Program-made: the position numbers and the translations under genes | Source: Sipunculus nudus | Taxonomy: Eukaryota > Annelida > Sipuncula > Golfingiida > Sipunculidae | Length of the DNA stretch: 64,000 bases | Reading direction: 5' to 3' | NCBI GenBank assembly: GCA_026874595.1 | Contig: CM049322.1 | Coordinates: forward strand, 58,096,386 to 58,160,385 | In this document: piece by piece, positions 43,797 to 55,202 of the stretch | How the letters are laid out: the number at the start of each line of letters is the position of its first letter | Numbering within the stretch: the stretch's first letter is position 1 | The notes under the pieces: generated by a model | The model's database searches: none | Seen by the model: only the letters and a program-made list of their open reading frames with translations | What the model was told of the DNA's origin: nothing

Positions 43797-44420
43797 TTAT
43801 TCTAACACATATAGATACGTGTTTCTAGCCTCTGGGGTATCTGCTTCTGTCCATAGTTTTTTCAATATTTGCTTATGTCCCCTTACTGTCCTGCCATAAA
43901 TCATCTCAACTGGAGCAAACCCCGAACTTCTTTGAGGAACTTCACGATAGGCAAATAAAACCGCTGGCAGACGCGTGGCCTTTATTGACACATTTTCTTT
44001 AGCATTGACTTTAGAACCCCGGTAAGTCATTCACATAGACCGTTACATTTTGGGTTGTAGGGAATGGTGAATAGTCGTGTACATCCAACTAATCTACTGA
44101 CTTCCCCCGTCAGCTCTGAGTTCCCCTGTCTCATCTCATTCTACTGAATATTTCCGACAGTGCTTCAGCTACTCGCTCTGTCTCGATGTTCGACAATGCA
44201 ATAGCCTCTGGATACCGAGTACCGTAATCGATCAATGTGAGTATGTTCCGATTACCCGTATCTGACACTGGCTTGATCGGTCCAATCAGGTTTATTGCTA
44301 CACGTGAAAATGGGAAGTCAATAATAGGCACCTTGACATATGTCACACGACTAACAGTGGCGTGTTACATCAGCCGTAATACCTGGCCAAATGAAACTGG
44401 AAGTAATCCTATCGATTGTC
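43797..44420 (-). pseudogene. Retrotransposon integrase core
   Basis: Minus-strand pieces: a zinc-binding end with FIWPGITADVTRHC, an in-frame stop, then CDICQ (about 44333-44400). The catalytic core follows at 44131-44346, with INLIGPIKPV and LTLIDYGTRYPEA (first catalytic Asp). A shifted piece has IPYNPKCNGLCE (third catalytic Glu), then VLFAYREVPQRSSGFAP in the 43797-44030 frame. The second Asp region is corrupted. At least two frameshifts are present. Confidence 0.87.
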
Positions 44421-44742
44421 TTTTGTATACCCGTATGACCCCCGACAATGGAAGCGTGAGCAAGGCCCATAACTTGACCCCTATACTTCTTGGGTATCAC
44501 TACCTGTTTCACCTATACGGCGCTACCGCCTCTAGGTTCTGCATATATACGATAGAGAACATCATTTCTGATTTCATACTAATACATGTGTTGGCAAATT
44601 TTGTTAAAATTACGTACCGTCTCTCGCATATGCCCATAATTTATCTAGCGACACATCAATTTTCTGCCCCTTTTTTAATTCTGCTACATTCACTGAAATA
44701 ATATTAGGAGTTGCTGATACAGGAAGATGTTTAATATTTTGC

Positions 44743-45870
44743 TCAGCTCTCACTTGGCTTGAGTCTAAGTGACCACTGCACCTGTTTCCTCTCCTGACTC
44801 CATGATAACCGTTTCGACTTTTTATGCTTACCTCTCCCTTTAGGTTGTCTTCTGTTAAATGATTGTGCTGCTGCCCTCTGATACCGACCGTGTGGTTCCG
44901 ATCTTCTCCTACAATCTCTGGCTATGTGGCCTAGTTTGTGGCATATGAAACATTCAGCTTGCCTATTACTGCCCACATTTGATCTAATATCCCTATGCCG
45001 CTGGCTGTGGTTAGGTGACGGGAACCTGAGCTTACCCTCGTTAGGCCTATACCCCTAGATTTCTTTGCGTTTGTACTTGCCTGTGATAGTACTATTATGG
45101 ACATCAAGGTATTGTTTGGGTATTTTCTCCACGTTTTCTAATACGGGCAATTTATCTCTTAGGAACATAGCTAAGTCCTCGTGACACAGAGTAAAAACTG
45201 GTCACGAACCATCCTATCTTTTATACTATCATAGTCTTTGCTGACCTTTGCTAACTCTATTCTCCTCGAAAAGAATATTTGTAGTTTTGAAACAAATGGG
45301 GTAGCCGTTTCACCCTGCTCCGGCTTTGAGTCGCAAAACTTCTTCCCAAACCCTTCCTCATTTAATTGGTACCACCTCAGCAATGCAGCTTTTAGTTGCC
45401 CGTAATGATTAGCCTCGGTTGGTGGCATACTTGCATAGACTTGGAACCCTATACCAGTCAATAACGGGCTCAAACTGATAACCCAACTACTTTCCTCTGC
45501 TGAGCCAACGTTCGAACCTTTCTAGAAACGAATCCATATCGTCTTTCTCATCATCAAATTTGGAGAGTTTAGGTAAGGGAGTCCTACTTGCTGAACGAAT
45601 ATCACCCACTTGCTGGGATACCTCTATTTTTACCTGTTCAAACCTAATCATAAGATCTAGCTCCTCTTTTTAAGCTTCTCGTTCTTTTGCCTGTCTGTCA
45701 CGGTCATCATTTTGTTGCTGATCAACAAACTTTTGCAGGGTTTACCTAAATTTGTAAATTCTCTAAGACTGATATTTTCTTTTTCTGATAATTCAACGGC
45801 TAGTCTCACACAATTTCCAAAGGTTATGAATCTGTCTACAGATCGAATATGTTAAAAGTAGAGATAGGGC
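44743..45870 (-). pseudogene. Retrotransposon gag with zinc knuckle
   Basis: Upstream pieces read QQQNDDRDRQAKEREA (then a stop) and TPLPKLSKFDDEKDDMDSFL (about 45520-45740), a typical start of gag in this lineage. The 45171-45473 frame continues the capsid-like region. A CCHC knuckle, CFICHKLGHIARDC (44911-44952), lies in the 44743-44976 frame, followed by a basic tail. Interrupted by stops and frameshifts. Confidence 0.82.
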
Positions 45871-45957
45871 ACTTGCTTGCTGATTCACAATTCCCTGCTG
45901 CACTTACAAACCAACCATATTATTCATAAGAATACAAATATTACCAGGTATACGGTT

Positions 45958-45979
45958 GATCCCGGGTGACCAGCCCCCA
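45958..45979 (-). other. Primer-binding site, tRNA-Pro-like
   Basis: On the minus strand TGGGGGCTGGTC followed by a CGGGATC core starts 2 bp after the 5' LTR. It resembles the sequence complementary to the 3' end of tRNA-Pro (TGGGGGCTCGTCCGGGAT), with one substitution and a small insertion. Confidence 0.6.
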
Positions 45980-45981
45980 TT

Positions 45982-47099
45982 TGTCACAAATATATAATAG
46001 TTTAAGATGATTTTGGTTCTTTGTTAATTTAAGCGACAATGTCTTTCGCAGCAGTCTAGGATGACAAACAACAAACAAAGCCAATGTACAAAACTAATTA
46101 TTTATACAATAAACACACAAAAAAATACATTTCATAATAATATTAAACCGAGCATAATTCATATGGGACACAGTGGTCAAGTTATCTATACCAGTTACAA
46201 ATCATTCAATATTCAGTAGCTTTCTACTTACGATCTGTAGATTGTGTACATGTTCAAACAAGATATATTATAGTCCTTTGCAGCAAACAGTCCTTGATAA
46301 TTCATTCATAGTTCCCTGTTCCCTTCTGGTATTTTTTTCTCTTGTGGGTCCAACGGGCACACATAAAGAAATACTTTTTTAGTTCATAGACGTATCACAT
46401 TTCAGTTCTTATATCATAGTATTCGATTGTTCTCTGAAGTCTTAAGGCTAGCCATGCAGGTCATTTGTCACATGTGATCCTTATACTTTTTTCTTTAATG
46501 TTCACCTGGCTGTTCTCAGTTTCTTGTACACAAATACATAATTCCACTTATATAGACTTCTAGAGTAATATCTTTAGGTATTTGAAAACATGAAAAGGTC
46601 CAGTATATCATTTTGATCTCATGCTGCTACTGGTATCTCTTTGTTATAATATTGTTCCACTACAACGGGACCTTCTTTCTATGTTGAAATCCTGACAAGT
46701 AGTGACAACTTTCATGATGTTACAGCCACTTCTAGGCTATATTCTTGACACGTGTCAAGTCTGACCTGCATGTAACAGCATAGACACTACTGTTCTGGTC
46801 CAGTTTAACCTTTGACCTAGTGTCCCCGCTACACATGTAAACATAGCTTGCTGGTTGGGAACATACTTGTCACACTTAACAGGCTTATCCATTACATACA
46901 GGTCCTGTCACCCCCCACCCCCCACCCCCACCCCCCAGGTCATCTATGCACTGAGCACAATAAACCTTAAAAATACCAAATAAATGTACCTTTTTATATC
47001 TTAAGCACACATATATAACATTTCTTCACACCACCTTGGTACACCCAATAAATGATCTTTTTTCTTATCATACTTTATATAAATCAAATAAATGGAACA
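45982..47099 (-). repeat. LTR (5' LTR of the minus-strand element)
   Basis: Partner of 40734-41901. It starts TGTCACAAATAT on the plus strand and ends GGAACA, followed by TGTA. A C-rich run at about 46911-46938 is private to this copy. Substitutions and indels relative to the other LTR show that insertion was not recent. Confidence 0.82.
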
Positions 47100-47165
47100 T
47101 GTATATCCATGACTGTTAATTTCGTCGAATGGAACATTTCATATATTTTTTTAAAGTACACACAA

Positions 47166-47171
<6 letters not shown>

Positions 47172-47227
<56 letters not shown>
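47172..47227. repeat. (TA)n microsatellite
   Basis: A pure TA tract between the LTR element and the GC-rich inverted repeat. Tyr-Ile repeats in translated frames here are artefacts. Confidence 0.9.
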
Positions 47228-47233
<6 letters not shown>

Positions 47234-47329
47234 TGGTCGTACTCCAACTCGCAATCCACTCACAACAGAACGAGAGAAGTACTTGTAGAGGAATCCTATT
47301 ACTTTATAGTGGAGCACGGCATAGGTCGA

Positions 47330-48189
47330 TTTCGACGATATCGGCCGCCGGCCTCAAATCAACCATATCGGCCGCCAGCGACCTCCGGGCAACCATTTCG
47401 GCCGCAAACCCGACGATGCCACTGCTGGGCCCTGACTCTGGTCAGTCAACCCTATCGGCCGCGACTTGGGCGGCTTGGCCCCATTTCCGCCGCCGGGCTA
47501 CCTCATTACTAGCCGCCGTTCTTCTTGGCCAGCTAATTACAACATACACGGCTACATATTAAGTCCTAGCTGATTAAACCTTCAATGTGAATTTTATCAT
47601 TGGAAGAACTCAAGCGCACACATTTCAGCACACACATTTCCACAAACATAATCTCATACAAAACACCTTCATACAAACAAACAAAAAGTCAGAAATACAC
47701 AGCAGAAATAAATAAGCAAATAAAACTATACATCTTTTTAAAAAATTTTATTACATATATTATAAATAAACAAATTTCATATGTTTAATTTATTTCAAAC
47801 GAATCTAATTACTGCAATTAAGAAAGATAACTATAAATCATAACTAGATATACGGAGGTCACAATAAAACACTTTCTATTCCGAAATATATACAAATATG
47901 TCTTAAAAGTATAAAGTAAAACTATAAACATCTTTCTAACATACGATATAATGATGATATATATGATGATCAATATATACCCGATAAACATTACGATTGA
48001 GGGGAAAAGTGTAAAATTATAGCATGATGAAACTTAATTAATCGTATATATCACAGGATATATTAAACATGTTTATATACTCATACATCGGTTCGGTTCA
48101 CAGTTTATTAGAAATGCAGCCATTATACACAAACACACACACACATATATAACTTTATATATAGAAAGTATAAAAGTACATATATAACT

Positions 48190-48275
<86 letters not shown>

Positions 48276-48716
48276 GGAGAGAGAGAGAGAGAGAGAGAGA
48301 GATCAATATTTTTTTTGTAGTGCCTATTAATTAAACTTTAGATGATTGCTTCAAATACGTCACGACAATTTAAGCCTGATTTGCTATCCTTTCATATATA
48401 TTTGTAAATGAAGTTACAGGACAAAGTAATGTTCTTTGTTATTCAATGCGCGTACGTGTGTTGTAATTTGAGATTTTTATTAACGCACGATTCTTATAAA
48501 TATGACTAATCTCATTTTGAATAAATATATATTTTTATTAAGTCCATCATTTTCTGGTTGAATTAGCTAGTTCTAATTGATTAAAACCGTGTTTGTAGTG
48601 ATGAGGTAGCTCGGCCGCCAAAATGGTGCCCCGCCGGCCAAGTCGCGGCCGATATGGTTGACTGACCAGAGTCAGGGCCCAGCAGAGGCATCGTCGGGGT
48701 TGCGGCCGATATGGTT
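47330..48716. mobile_element. GC-rich inverted-repeat element (possible non-autonomous transposon)
   Basis: The left arm 47391-47509 and right arm 48599-48716 are inverted copies, for example GGGCCCTGACTCTGGTCAGT (about 47428) against ACTGACCAGAGTCAGGGCCC (about 48661). Both carry the motif AACCATATCGGCCGC, which also recurs at about 47335, 47363 and 47447. The ~1.09-kb spacer is AT-rich and holds microsatellites. I found no clear target duplication or transposase, so it may be a fold-back or non-autonomous TIR element, or an inverted duplication of a GC-rich fragment. Confidence 0.65.
48195..48302. repeat. (TA)n / (GA)n compound microsatellite
   Basis: TA repeats with two CA interruptions (48195-48268), followed by GA repeats (48268-48302), within the spacer of the inverted-repeat element. 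Confidence 0.9.
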
Positions 48717-49141
48717 ACATGGTAAGCACATCACATCAGCATGAAATATGATACAGTGGGCGTAGCCAGCAGCCTTGCCCATGCAGTTGACAGCTCGGCC
48801 ACTTAGGGTGAGTTAGGAAGTTGCCACGCTCTGTATCAGATGTGGTACCGCTGTATCTCAGGCTACAATTAATATCCATTGGACTTAAACATTCTCATTG
48901 TTAAGTACAAGCACATCAGTAACACATTTTACAAACTGAAATTGATTTATCTTTAAATCCTTCCAGTAAGCTGTGGATAATGAACATTATTTAAACATTT
49001 AGCATTTTACACCGGGCAATATCGGATCATGCCTGAAATCCAAACGGCTCCTTTAAAGTATGAAATTAGGATACGGTGACCTGTATTTTACAAGCTCTGT
49101 GGGAAACACATTTATGTTTATCCTTTTCTCCAATAGTAACG

Positions 49142-49205
<64 letters not shown>

Positions 49206-50510
49206 ATATATATATCTTAGATGTCAGCCTTTATTGATAAAAATGCCAGAAATATCAGAAATATGCCATGTACCATCAGTAAATAAAAGCAAATATAAGA
49301 CGTTAATAATACAACAATAATCAAAGAGATACACAGATTCCCATGATCGGACATATGACATCTTGAGACCAATAAGGCTTAACATCAATTCAGGTTAAAA
49401 GATGGCTAGAAGTTTTATAAAAGTGAAAACTTGAACTTGTTTTTCATTGTTTCGTTCTCTAAACAGTATTATGCTGTTTTGAGTGTCCGCCTGTCACATA
49501 ATAAAAAAACCCGTTTGAAAATATATAGTCCATGCCATGATTTACTTTAAGCCCTCCAACGATAAGTCGAAGATATATGTAAGTATACACCTCCCTTGTA
49601 TGGATTTCCCCCGATAAGTATACCCCTCACAGCAGTTACTAATAGGACACTTCATGACTTGAGTGAGCTTTGTGTGAAACATGTGTAGTGCTGGTCTGTT
49701 ACTGTCAGTCACCACAGCAGAGGTATATGGTTTCTCACCCAATATAACACAGTGGGCCACTATAGCTTACTGATGTATGGATCAGCAGGGACATGTACTA
49801 TATTTTATACTCTCAAACAGTCCATTTTTAGTCAAAAGTTTCCTAATTGGGATGTTAAGAAAGATAATTTTGTGGAGCTGATTATGTTAACAAAAAAATA
49901 GTTTAATCATATTAGATATCAGCTGAGCATGGACGCAAATTTCATACCAGACTAGTCAAACACATTAAAAACCCAAAATTTGTAAAACAATGTATTTAGT
50001 TTGAAAGAAATAAAACCTGGTATAACTCATTAAATCCAATTTCATCAGTAACCAGGTTTTCCTTAATTATACTTAATGTATTTCTGCAGCAGAAGCCTCC
50101 AACCCCTGTTTGATTTCATTTTTTCTTGTTCCTCAATGGCCTGTCAAACCTTGTCCTATCATCTATTTTAAACCTTTACCCAAGGTCAATTCTTTTAAAA
50201 TTCCAAGGTCTGCATGTACCTGTTATTACCATGGAATGCGTAAGTCATGTTAACCATGCTTTATTTTCACTATATATACTATATAATAAGAGAGAATAAG
50301 AAGAACAAAATAGAAGTGTATTTAACAAGAAGTAATATTATTTTTTTAAGATGAAGAACCGATGAAACCCTCATATTAAAACTAGATCTGAGTATCATAT
50401 ATCAAACATTAAAATAGTGAAGTGTACACCAAACTTTAAAATGATAGATATACAAGGCAAATTAATTAGTCTGAATGTTTCTTGTATGAGTATATTATAT
50501 GATTATAGGT
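48717..50510. other. Mostly non-coding, one TA tract
   Basis: A TA microsatellite lies at 49143-49215. A 72-codon minus-strand frame (49542-49760) with CPISNCCEGYTYRGKSI has mixed composition but no domain I know. Nothing else is supported. Confidence 0.4.
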
Positions 50511-50514
50511 GCAA

Positions 50515-50640
50515 ACAAGACCAAACCACCCTGGAAATCCAGTCCAACACATAAGCGGTCCGGTCCTGGTCCGGTCCAGCATCAGGCGGTCCGGTCCAGT
50601 AGGTGGACCAGTCCTGGCGGCCCGGTCCATTTAGTAAAAT
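50515..50640. repeat. GGTCCGGTCC-rich cluster
   Basis: Four or more GGTCCGGTCC-type words in ~110 bp, in an otherwise AT-rich region. A related GGACCAGTCC word occurs at 50614 and near 51606. The cluster may be the end of a DNA transposon that brackets the SINE and the AACGTT array start; not proven. Confidence 0.4.
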
Positions 50641-50929
50641 ATAAATAAAATAAATAATTTTAGTTTATGTGCTTATACTTGGTCAAATATTTAACAAAAA
50701 CCAAATATCACATACACAGCAAACCCTGCAATAAATGTCATAATAAAATCTATACGTGAATCCCAGGACCTCGTATGATTTCTGAATCACAAATATAAAA
50801 TCACAATTTTTTGTAATAATTTGAAAAAAAGTTGAAGATTTTGTGTAAAAAGCACAGGAGGGGTTTAATATAATATAAACTTATTTATTTTACGTGGATT
50901 GTACAAATATTTATTATAACTTATCGAGG

Positions 50930-51113
50930 CACTCCCCATGGCTCCGGTGTTGGCGTTCGGTAGTCTGCAGGGGTGGAGGTAACCGGAGTACCCGGAGAAA
51001 ACCACCGGTCTTTGACGGGCAACTACAACCCATTCTCATAGCTACGCCGGGGGTCGAACATGGGTCGCCAGCGGAGAGAGCCAAGCGTTTTACCACTCAG
51101 TTGTCCAGGCCCC
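50930..51113 (-). mobile_element. tRNA-derived SINE
   Basis: On the minus strand the head is tRNA-like. Box A is TGAGTGGTAAAACGCTTGG (51081-51099) and box B is TGTTCGACCCC (51050-51060), at normal RNA polymerase III spacing. It is followed by a conserved body, TTTTCTCCGGGTACTCCGG (within 50971-51008), that I recall from the central domain of widely distributed animal SINEs (probably the Meta-type; name uncertain). The 3' end near 50925 runs into an AT-rich tail. Not a functional tRNA gene. Confidence 0.75.
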
Positions 51114-51624
51114 ACAAAGGAGAGGATTGTAGTTAGAGCATAAACAAAATTGCGTTGAATTGGAGGGGGGAATGATTCAAAAACGTTGCTAGGCGAGGAT
51201 GGCAACGGATTGACAAAGAGTTTAAATAGTACAGGGCCATCCATTTAATGTAGTTATTGTTTAGAAATTGTTCTCATTACACTTTGATACACAGTGAAAC
51301 ATCATTGTGCAAACAGTGCAGGGGACAATGATTCTAAAGGTAAACACGTCACTTCAGTCATAAGTTTATACCCAAACATTCCCCATACTGTTACCTAGAG
51401 AAAAAAATTATAGAATAATACACTATTATTCAACTAGCCAGCTGCTATTGCGACTTTCTTTGACAGGTTACTTACACGATTTGTAGGATGAAAATAAATC
51501 CATGAAACAATCAATGAAATCATCTGTGTCACACAATGTTTACAAACTCGGCCCAGGAATCAGCGGTCTAGTATTTTTGTTGCGCTCAGCCCGGCCTAAA
51601 ATTGTGGACCAGTCCGTACCCAGC

Positions 51625-53400
51625 TAGCCAAAAATAGTTACCTCAACGTTGTACTAACCATCGTGTTTTAGTTGGGATAACGTTTTTCCTTTGACAGCAA
51701 AACAACGTGAATCAGGAAAGTTTTCTTGTAGTAATAATAACTTTTTTTCACAACAGACAATGCCACAACGTTTACTCAACCTTGCAAAAACGTTTAAAAT
51801 GTTATCAGAACGTTTTGTTAACATGAAAAATATGATTATTGTTCCCACAACAACCTGACAACGTTACCGTAACGTCGAAAAATCGTAACCCAACGGCGTC
51901 TTGGCGACGTTTTCACAACGCCATTAGAAGTACACTCATATGCCATCTAAGCAATGTTTCAGCGACATATTAAAGAATATGATATGGAGCGTATCTGACG
52001 TTTCTGCAATGTTGTAGGGACGTATTTAGCCCAAAATGGTTACCTCAACGTTGTACTAACTGTCGTGTTTTAGTTGGGATAACGTTTTTCCTTTAACAGC
52101 AAAACAACGTGAATCAGGAAAGTTTTCTTGTAGTAATAATAACGTTTTTTTTTCACGACAAACGTTGCCACAACGTTCATTCAACCTTACAAAAACGTTA
52201 TTAGATTGCTTTGTTAACATTAAAATATGTTTATTGTTCCCACAACAACCTGACAACGTTACCGTAACGCCGCAAAATGGTGACCCAACGGCGTCTTGGC
52301 GACGTTTTCACAACGTCATTAGAAGTACACTCATATGCCATCTAAGCAATGTTTAAGCGACATATTAAAGAATATGATATGGAGCGTATCTGACGTTTCT
52401 GCAATGTTGTAAGGACGTGTTTAGCCCAAAATGGTTACCTCAACGTTGTACTAACTGTCGTGTTTTAGTTGGGATAACGTTTTTCCTTTAGCAGCAAAAC
52501 AACGTGAATCAGGAAAGTTTTCTTGTAGTAATAATGTTTTTATTCACAACAAACGTTGCCACAACGTTCATTCAACCTTACAAAAAACGTTATTAGATTG
52601 TTTTGTTAACATTAAAAATATATTTATTGTTCCCACAACAACCTGACAACGTTACCGTAACGCCGCAAAATGGTGACCCGACGGCGTCTTGGCGACGTTT
52701 TCACAACGTCATTAGAAGTACACTCATATGTTATCTAAGCAATGTTTCAGCGACATATAAAAGAATATGATATGGACCGTATCTGACGTTTCTGCAATGT
52801 TGTAAGGACGTGTTCAGCCAAAAATAATTACCTTAACGTTGTACTAACTGTCGTCTTTTAATTTGGATAACGTTTTTCCTTTAACAGCAAAACAACGTGG
52901 ATCAGGAAAGTTTTCTTGTAGTAATAATAACGTTTCTTCCAAAACAAACATTGCCAAAAGGTTTACTCAACCTTACAAACAAGTGTAAATGTTATACAAA
53001 CGTTTTGTTAACATTTAAAATGGGTATTTATTGTTCCTATAATAATCTAACGTTCCAACAATAATCTGACAACGTTAGCTTAACGCCGCTAAAGGGTGAT
53101 CAAACAGGGTCTCGACGACGTTCTTACAATGGTTTTATCGGGTTCTAAAAGGATTTTTGGACATTTTGTAAACGTTTTATCAAGGTTATTTGCACGTATT
53201 CGGTGGGAAACGATCCAGTCACATGCAGGAAACATACAACGTTTTACATTAGTTTCCTACAAAACGTTATTGCAACGGCAAAGTGGACAGTTTTTTTTTA
53301 AACAGTGTTATAATGTTTTCTCAATCAAACATTTGAACGACGTTCAATACTGACAATGTTTCGACAAAGTTCGCACCATGGTACTTTCGGGAACAAAGAG
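51625..53400 (+). repeat. AACGTT-rich satellite, four ~395-bp tandem units
   Basis: Units start near 51625, 52027, 52422 and 52815; the shared word CAACGTTGTACTAAC sits at 51644, 52046, 52441 and (as TAACGTTG) 52834, so periods are 402, 395 and 393 bp. Each unit holds GTTTTAGTTGGGATAACG, AACGTGAATCAGGAAAG, CAACCTGACAACGTTACCG and GGCGACGTTTTCACAACG. Identity drops in the last unit, and 53100-53400 is a further degraded region still rich in AACGTT. Within each unit the hexamer AACGTT or near-copies recurs many times, so the unit may itself have grown from a short motif. Confidence 0.9.
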
Positions 53401-55200
53401 CACTGCTGAAACGTGTAATCAAAGTTATAAGGACGTATTAAAAGGAATACGATCCATTCACCTAAGAGAAACATTTATACACAGGATTTGACATTAAAAG
53501 CAACTTTTATTTAGGTTTTTGAGTTCTACAAATGATAAATGTAACAATATACTCCCTTAACACGTTCTCTCGAACTGGTACAAAATCCAATGATTTTTAT
53601 ATTGTTTTTATTATTATAATAAATATCTGGTCAGCATCTGATACAGAAGTCTATATCACCTTTCTGTATGTAATCAGTTCTACTTTACATTTAGGTCATA
53701 GTTTTTAAACATGTGAAACAACTGACCAATAACAATGTAGATATAACAATCAAATATAACGTAAGTTGCAAATGATACAGTGATAAATTCATAGTTCATG
53801 ATGATCACATCCTTAATCGCCTTTTCTTTAATAGCTGCCCCTCTGCATAAGTACAATCACTATACATATATATCGCGTATTACTGTAACTTAAGGTGCAA
53901 CAATAAAAAGGTCATGATGTTGCATCAAATTGTTTGTAGGGTTAGTTATAGGCTAACTATAAACATGGCCTACCATTAACCAAATGTAAATCAAAATAAG
54001 ATTCTCTCGTGGAAACACCATTTGTATCATTTATGGATCATTTGGCGTGCCTCAAGTCCTTGGTGATATTTTACTTTTGTGATTTTTGTTTTAAATTCTT
54101 GATTAAATGTCCAAGATAAACAGGGAAAGGCTCAGTCATATTCTTCTTGGTTGTCATCTTGTCGCCTTAAGTACTTCTGTGTCCTCTCAGGGAAGGATTG
54201 CCATCTTCTCTATCTGTGAAGTAAGATCATATTGATGTTTTTTTTTCCATCCAAGAAACACACCTATCTGGACAACCTAATGCATTAGAATTTAATGATA
54301 CTCATAACAAATGACACATAGGTCATGACACTCACCGTACCAGGCATGACCAATGACAACAGAAGCTGACATTCACAACTTTCAGTTAAACTTTTCAAGG
54401 TCTTGTTTGTCAACATTAAACTTTGCAAATGGCTAAATATATATAGGTCTGAATAAGATATAGTTACCTGATGGCTGGTGCACACAACTATTTGACTGTT
54501 GAACTAACAGGAGCTGCACCTTTGGCCTGGCCTGACTGATACCAGTCAGTCTTGAAAGGACAATTAACCATGCCAAAGTGAAAAAATAATGTTGCTAACA
54601 GACAAACAAAAAAAAACAATGCTGGCAACAAGAGCCCCTTAAATGTGAATAATACGCATGTTGTGTATCTGGTGACCTCTGATCTCATTAATATGCATGG
54701 ATTTCGCTGGAAATCGAACTAAGGGGGGATATTTTATTAACATTTTTGATGAGTTTTATCAAAATCCTTTATATTCCCTTAAGTTATCTTGGTGACATCA
54801 CAAAGTAGCCTAGTGACCAGTGACTTTATTAAATTTGCGTGGATTTTGCCCATAATCAAACTCAGGTGAGATAATCAGTTGGTAAGTAGTTATGGTGAGT
54901 TATGGTGAAAATCCATCAAAGCCCTGGTAAGTTACCATAGTGGCAGTAATAGTAAACTTAAGGATGGTGGGTATACCATAATACTCCTGTCATATGACAG
55001 GCATTTGAAAACATATCTCCCACTTGGCGGACTGGAGTAAACTTGGGACCCATGGGTCTCAACACAGTCCTGTGTCCTTAACCAATGAGCTTTTGACCAA
55101 AAATATGAGAACTTTACTATCCTTGAACATGCAGCATTTAGATTATTGTAACAATTTTAAAAAAAGCAGAATTATCATCCATTAACTAATTTGTGAATGG
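53401..55200. other. No gene supported
   Basis: On the minus strand a possible acceptor (TTACTTCACAG, near 54225) and an AATAAA (near 53510) could mark a terminal exon and 3' UTR, but no protein family is visible. Near 54670 and 54790 there are two similar GGTGAC...GCATGGATTT-like segments, a small degenerate duplication. Confidence 0.3.
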
Positions 55201-55202
55201 AT

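Larger units (their letters stand above)
40734..47099 (-). mobile_element. Ty3/gypsy LTR retrotransposon, INT-before-RT type, inactive
   Basis: A 6366-bp element read on the minus strand. Long terminal repeats lie at 40734-41901 and 45982-47099. Each is TG...CA-bounded on the plus strand, and a 4-bp TGTA flanks both ends (40730-40733 and 47100-47103). Minus-strand order is: primer-binding site, gag with a CCHC knuckle, integrase, GPY/F module, reverse transcriptase, RNase H, polypurine tract. Integrase upstream of RT is unusual for Ty3/gypsy and matches the Gmr1-like lineage. No protease-like sequence was found between knuckle and integrase, so it seems deleted. All coding parts carry stops or frameshifts and the two LTRs have diverged, so the element is old and non-autonomous. 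Confidence 0.88.

Noticed and set aside
44237-44701. 154-codon plus-strand frame, one of the longest in the window
   Set aside because: It is antisense to the integrase and its upstream linker on the minus strand, where recognisable motifs lie.
51049-51113. tRNA gene on the minus strand
   Set aside because: Boxes A and B are present, but the stem pairing is poor and a conserved SINE body follows, so it is a SINE head.
50894-51136. Overlapping 60-80-codon frames
   Set aside because: They fall on the SINE, in several frames and both strands, and carry no domain.
51654-52256. Similar minus-strand frames at 51654-51848 and 52056-52256
   Set aside because: Similarity comes from the tandem satellite; the frames are not kept in the other units.
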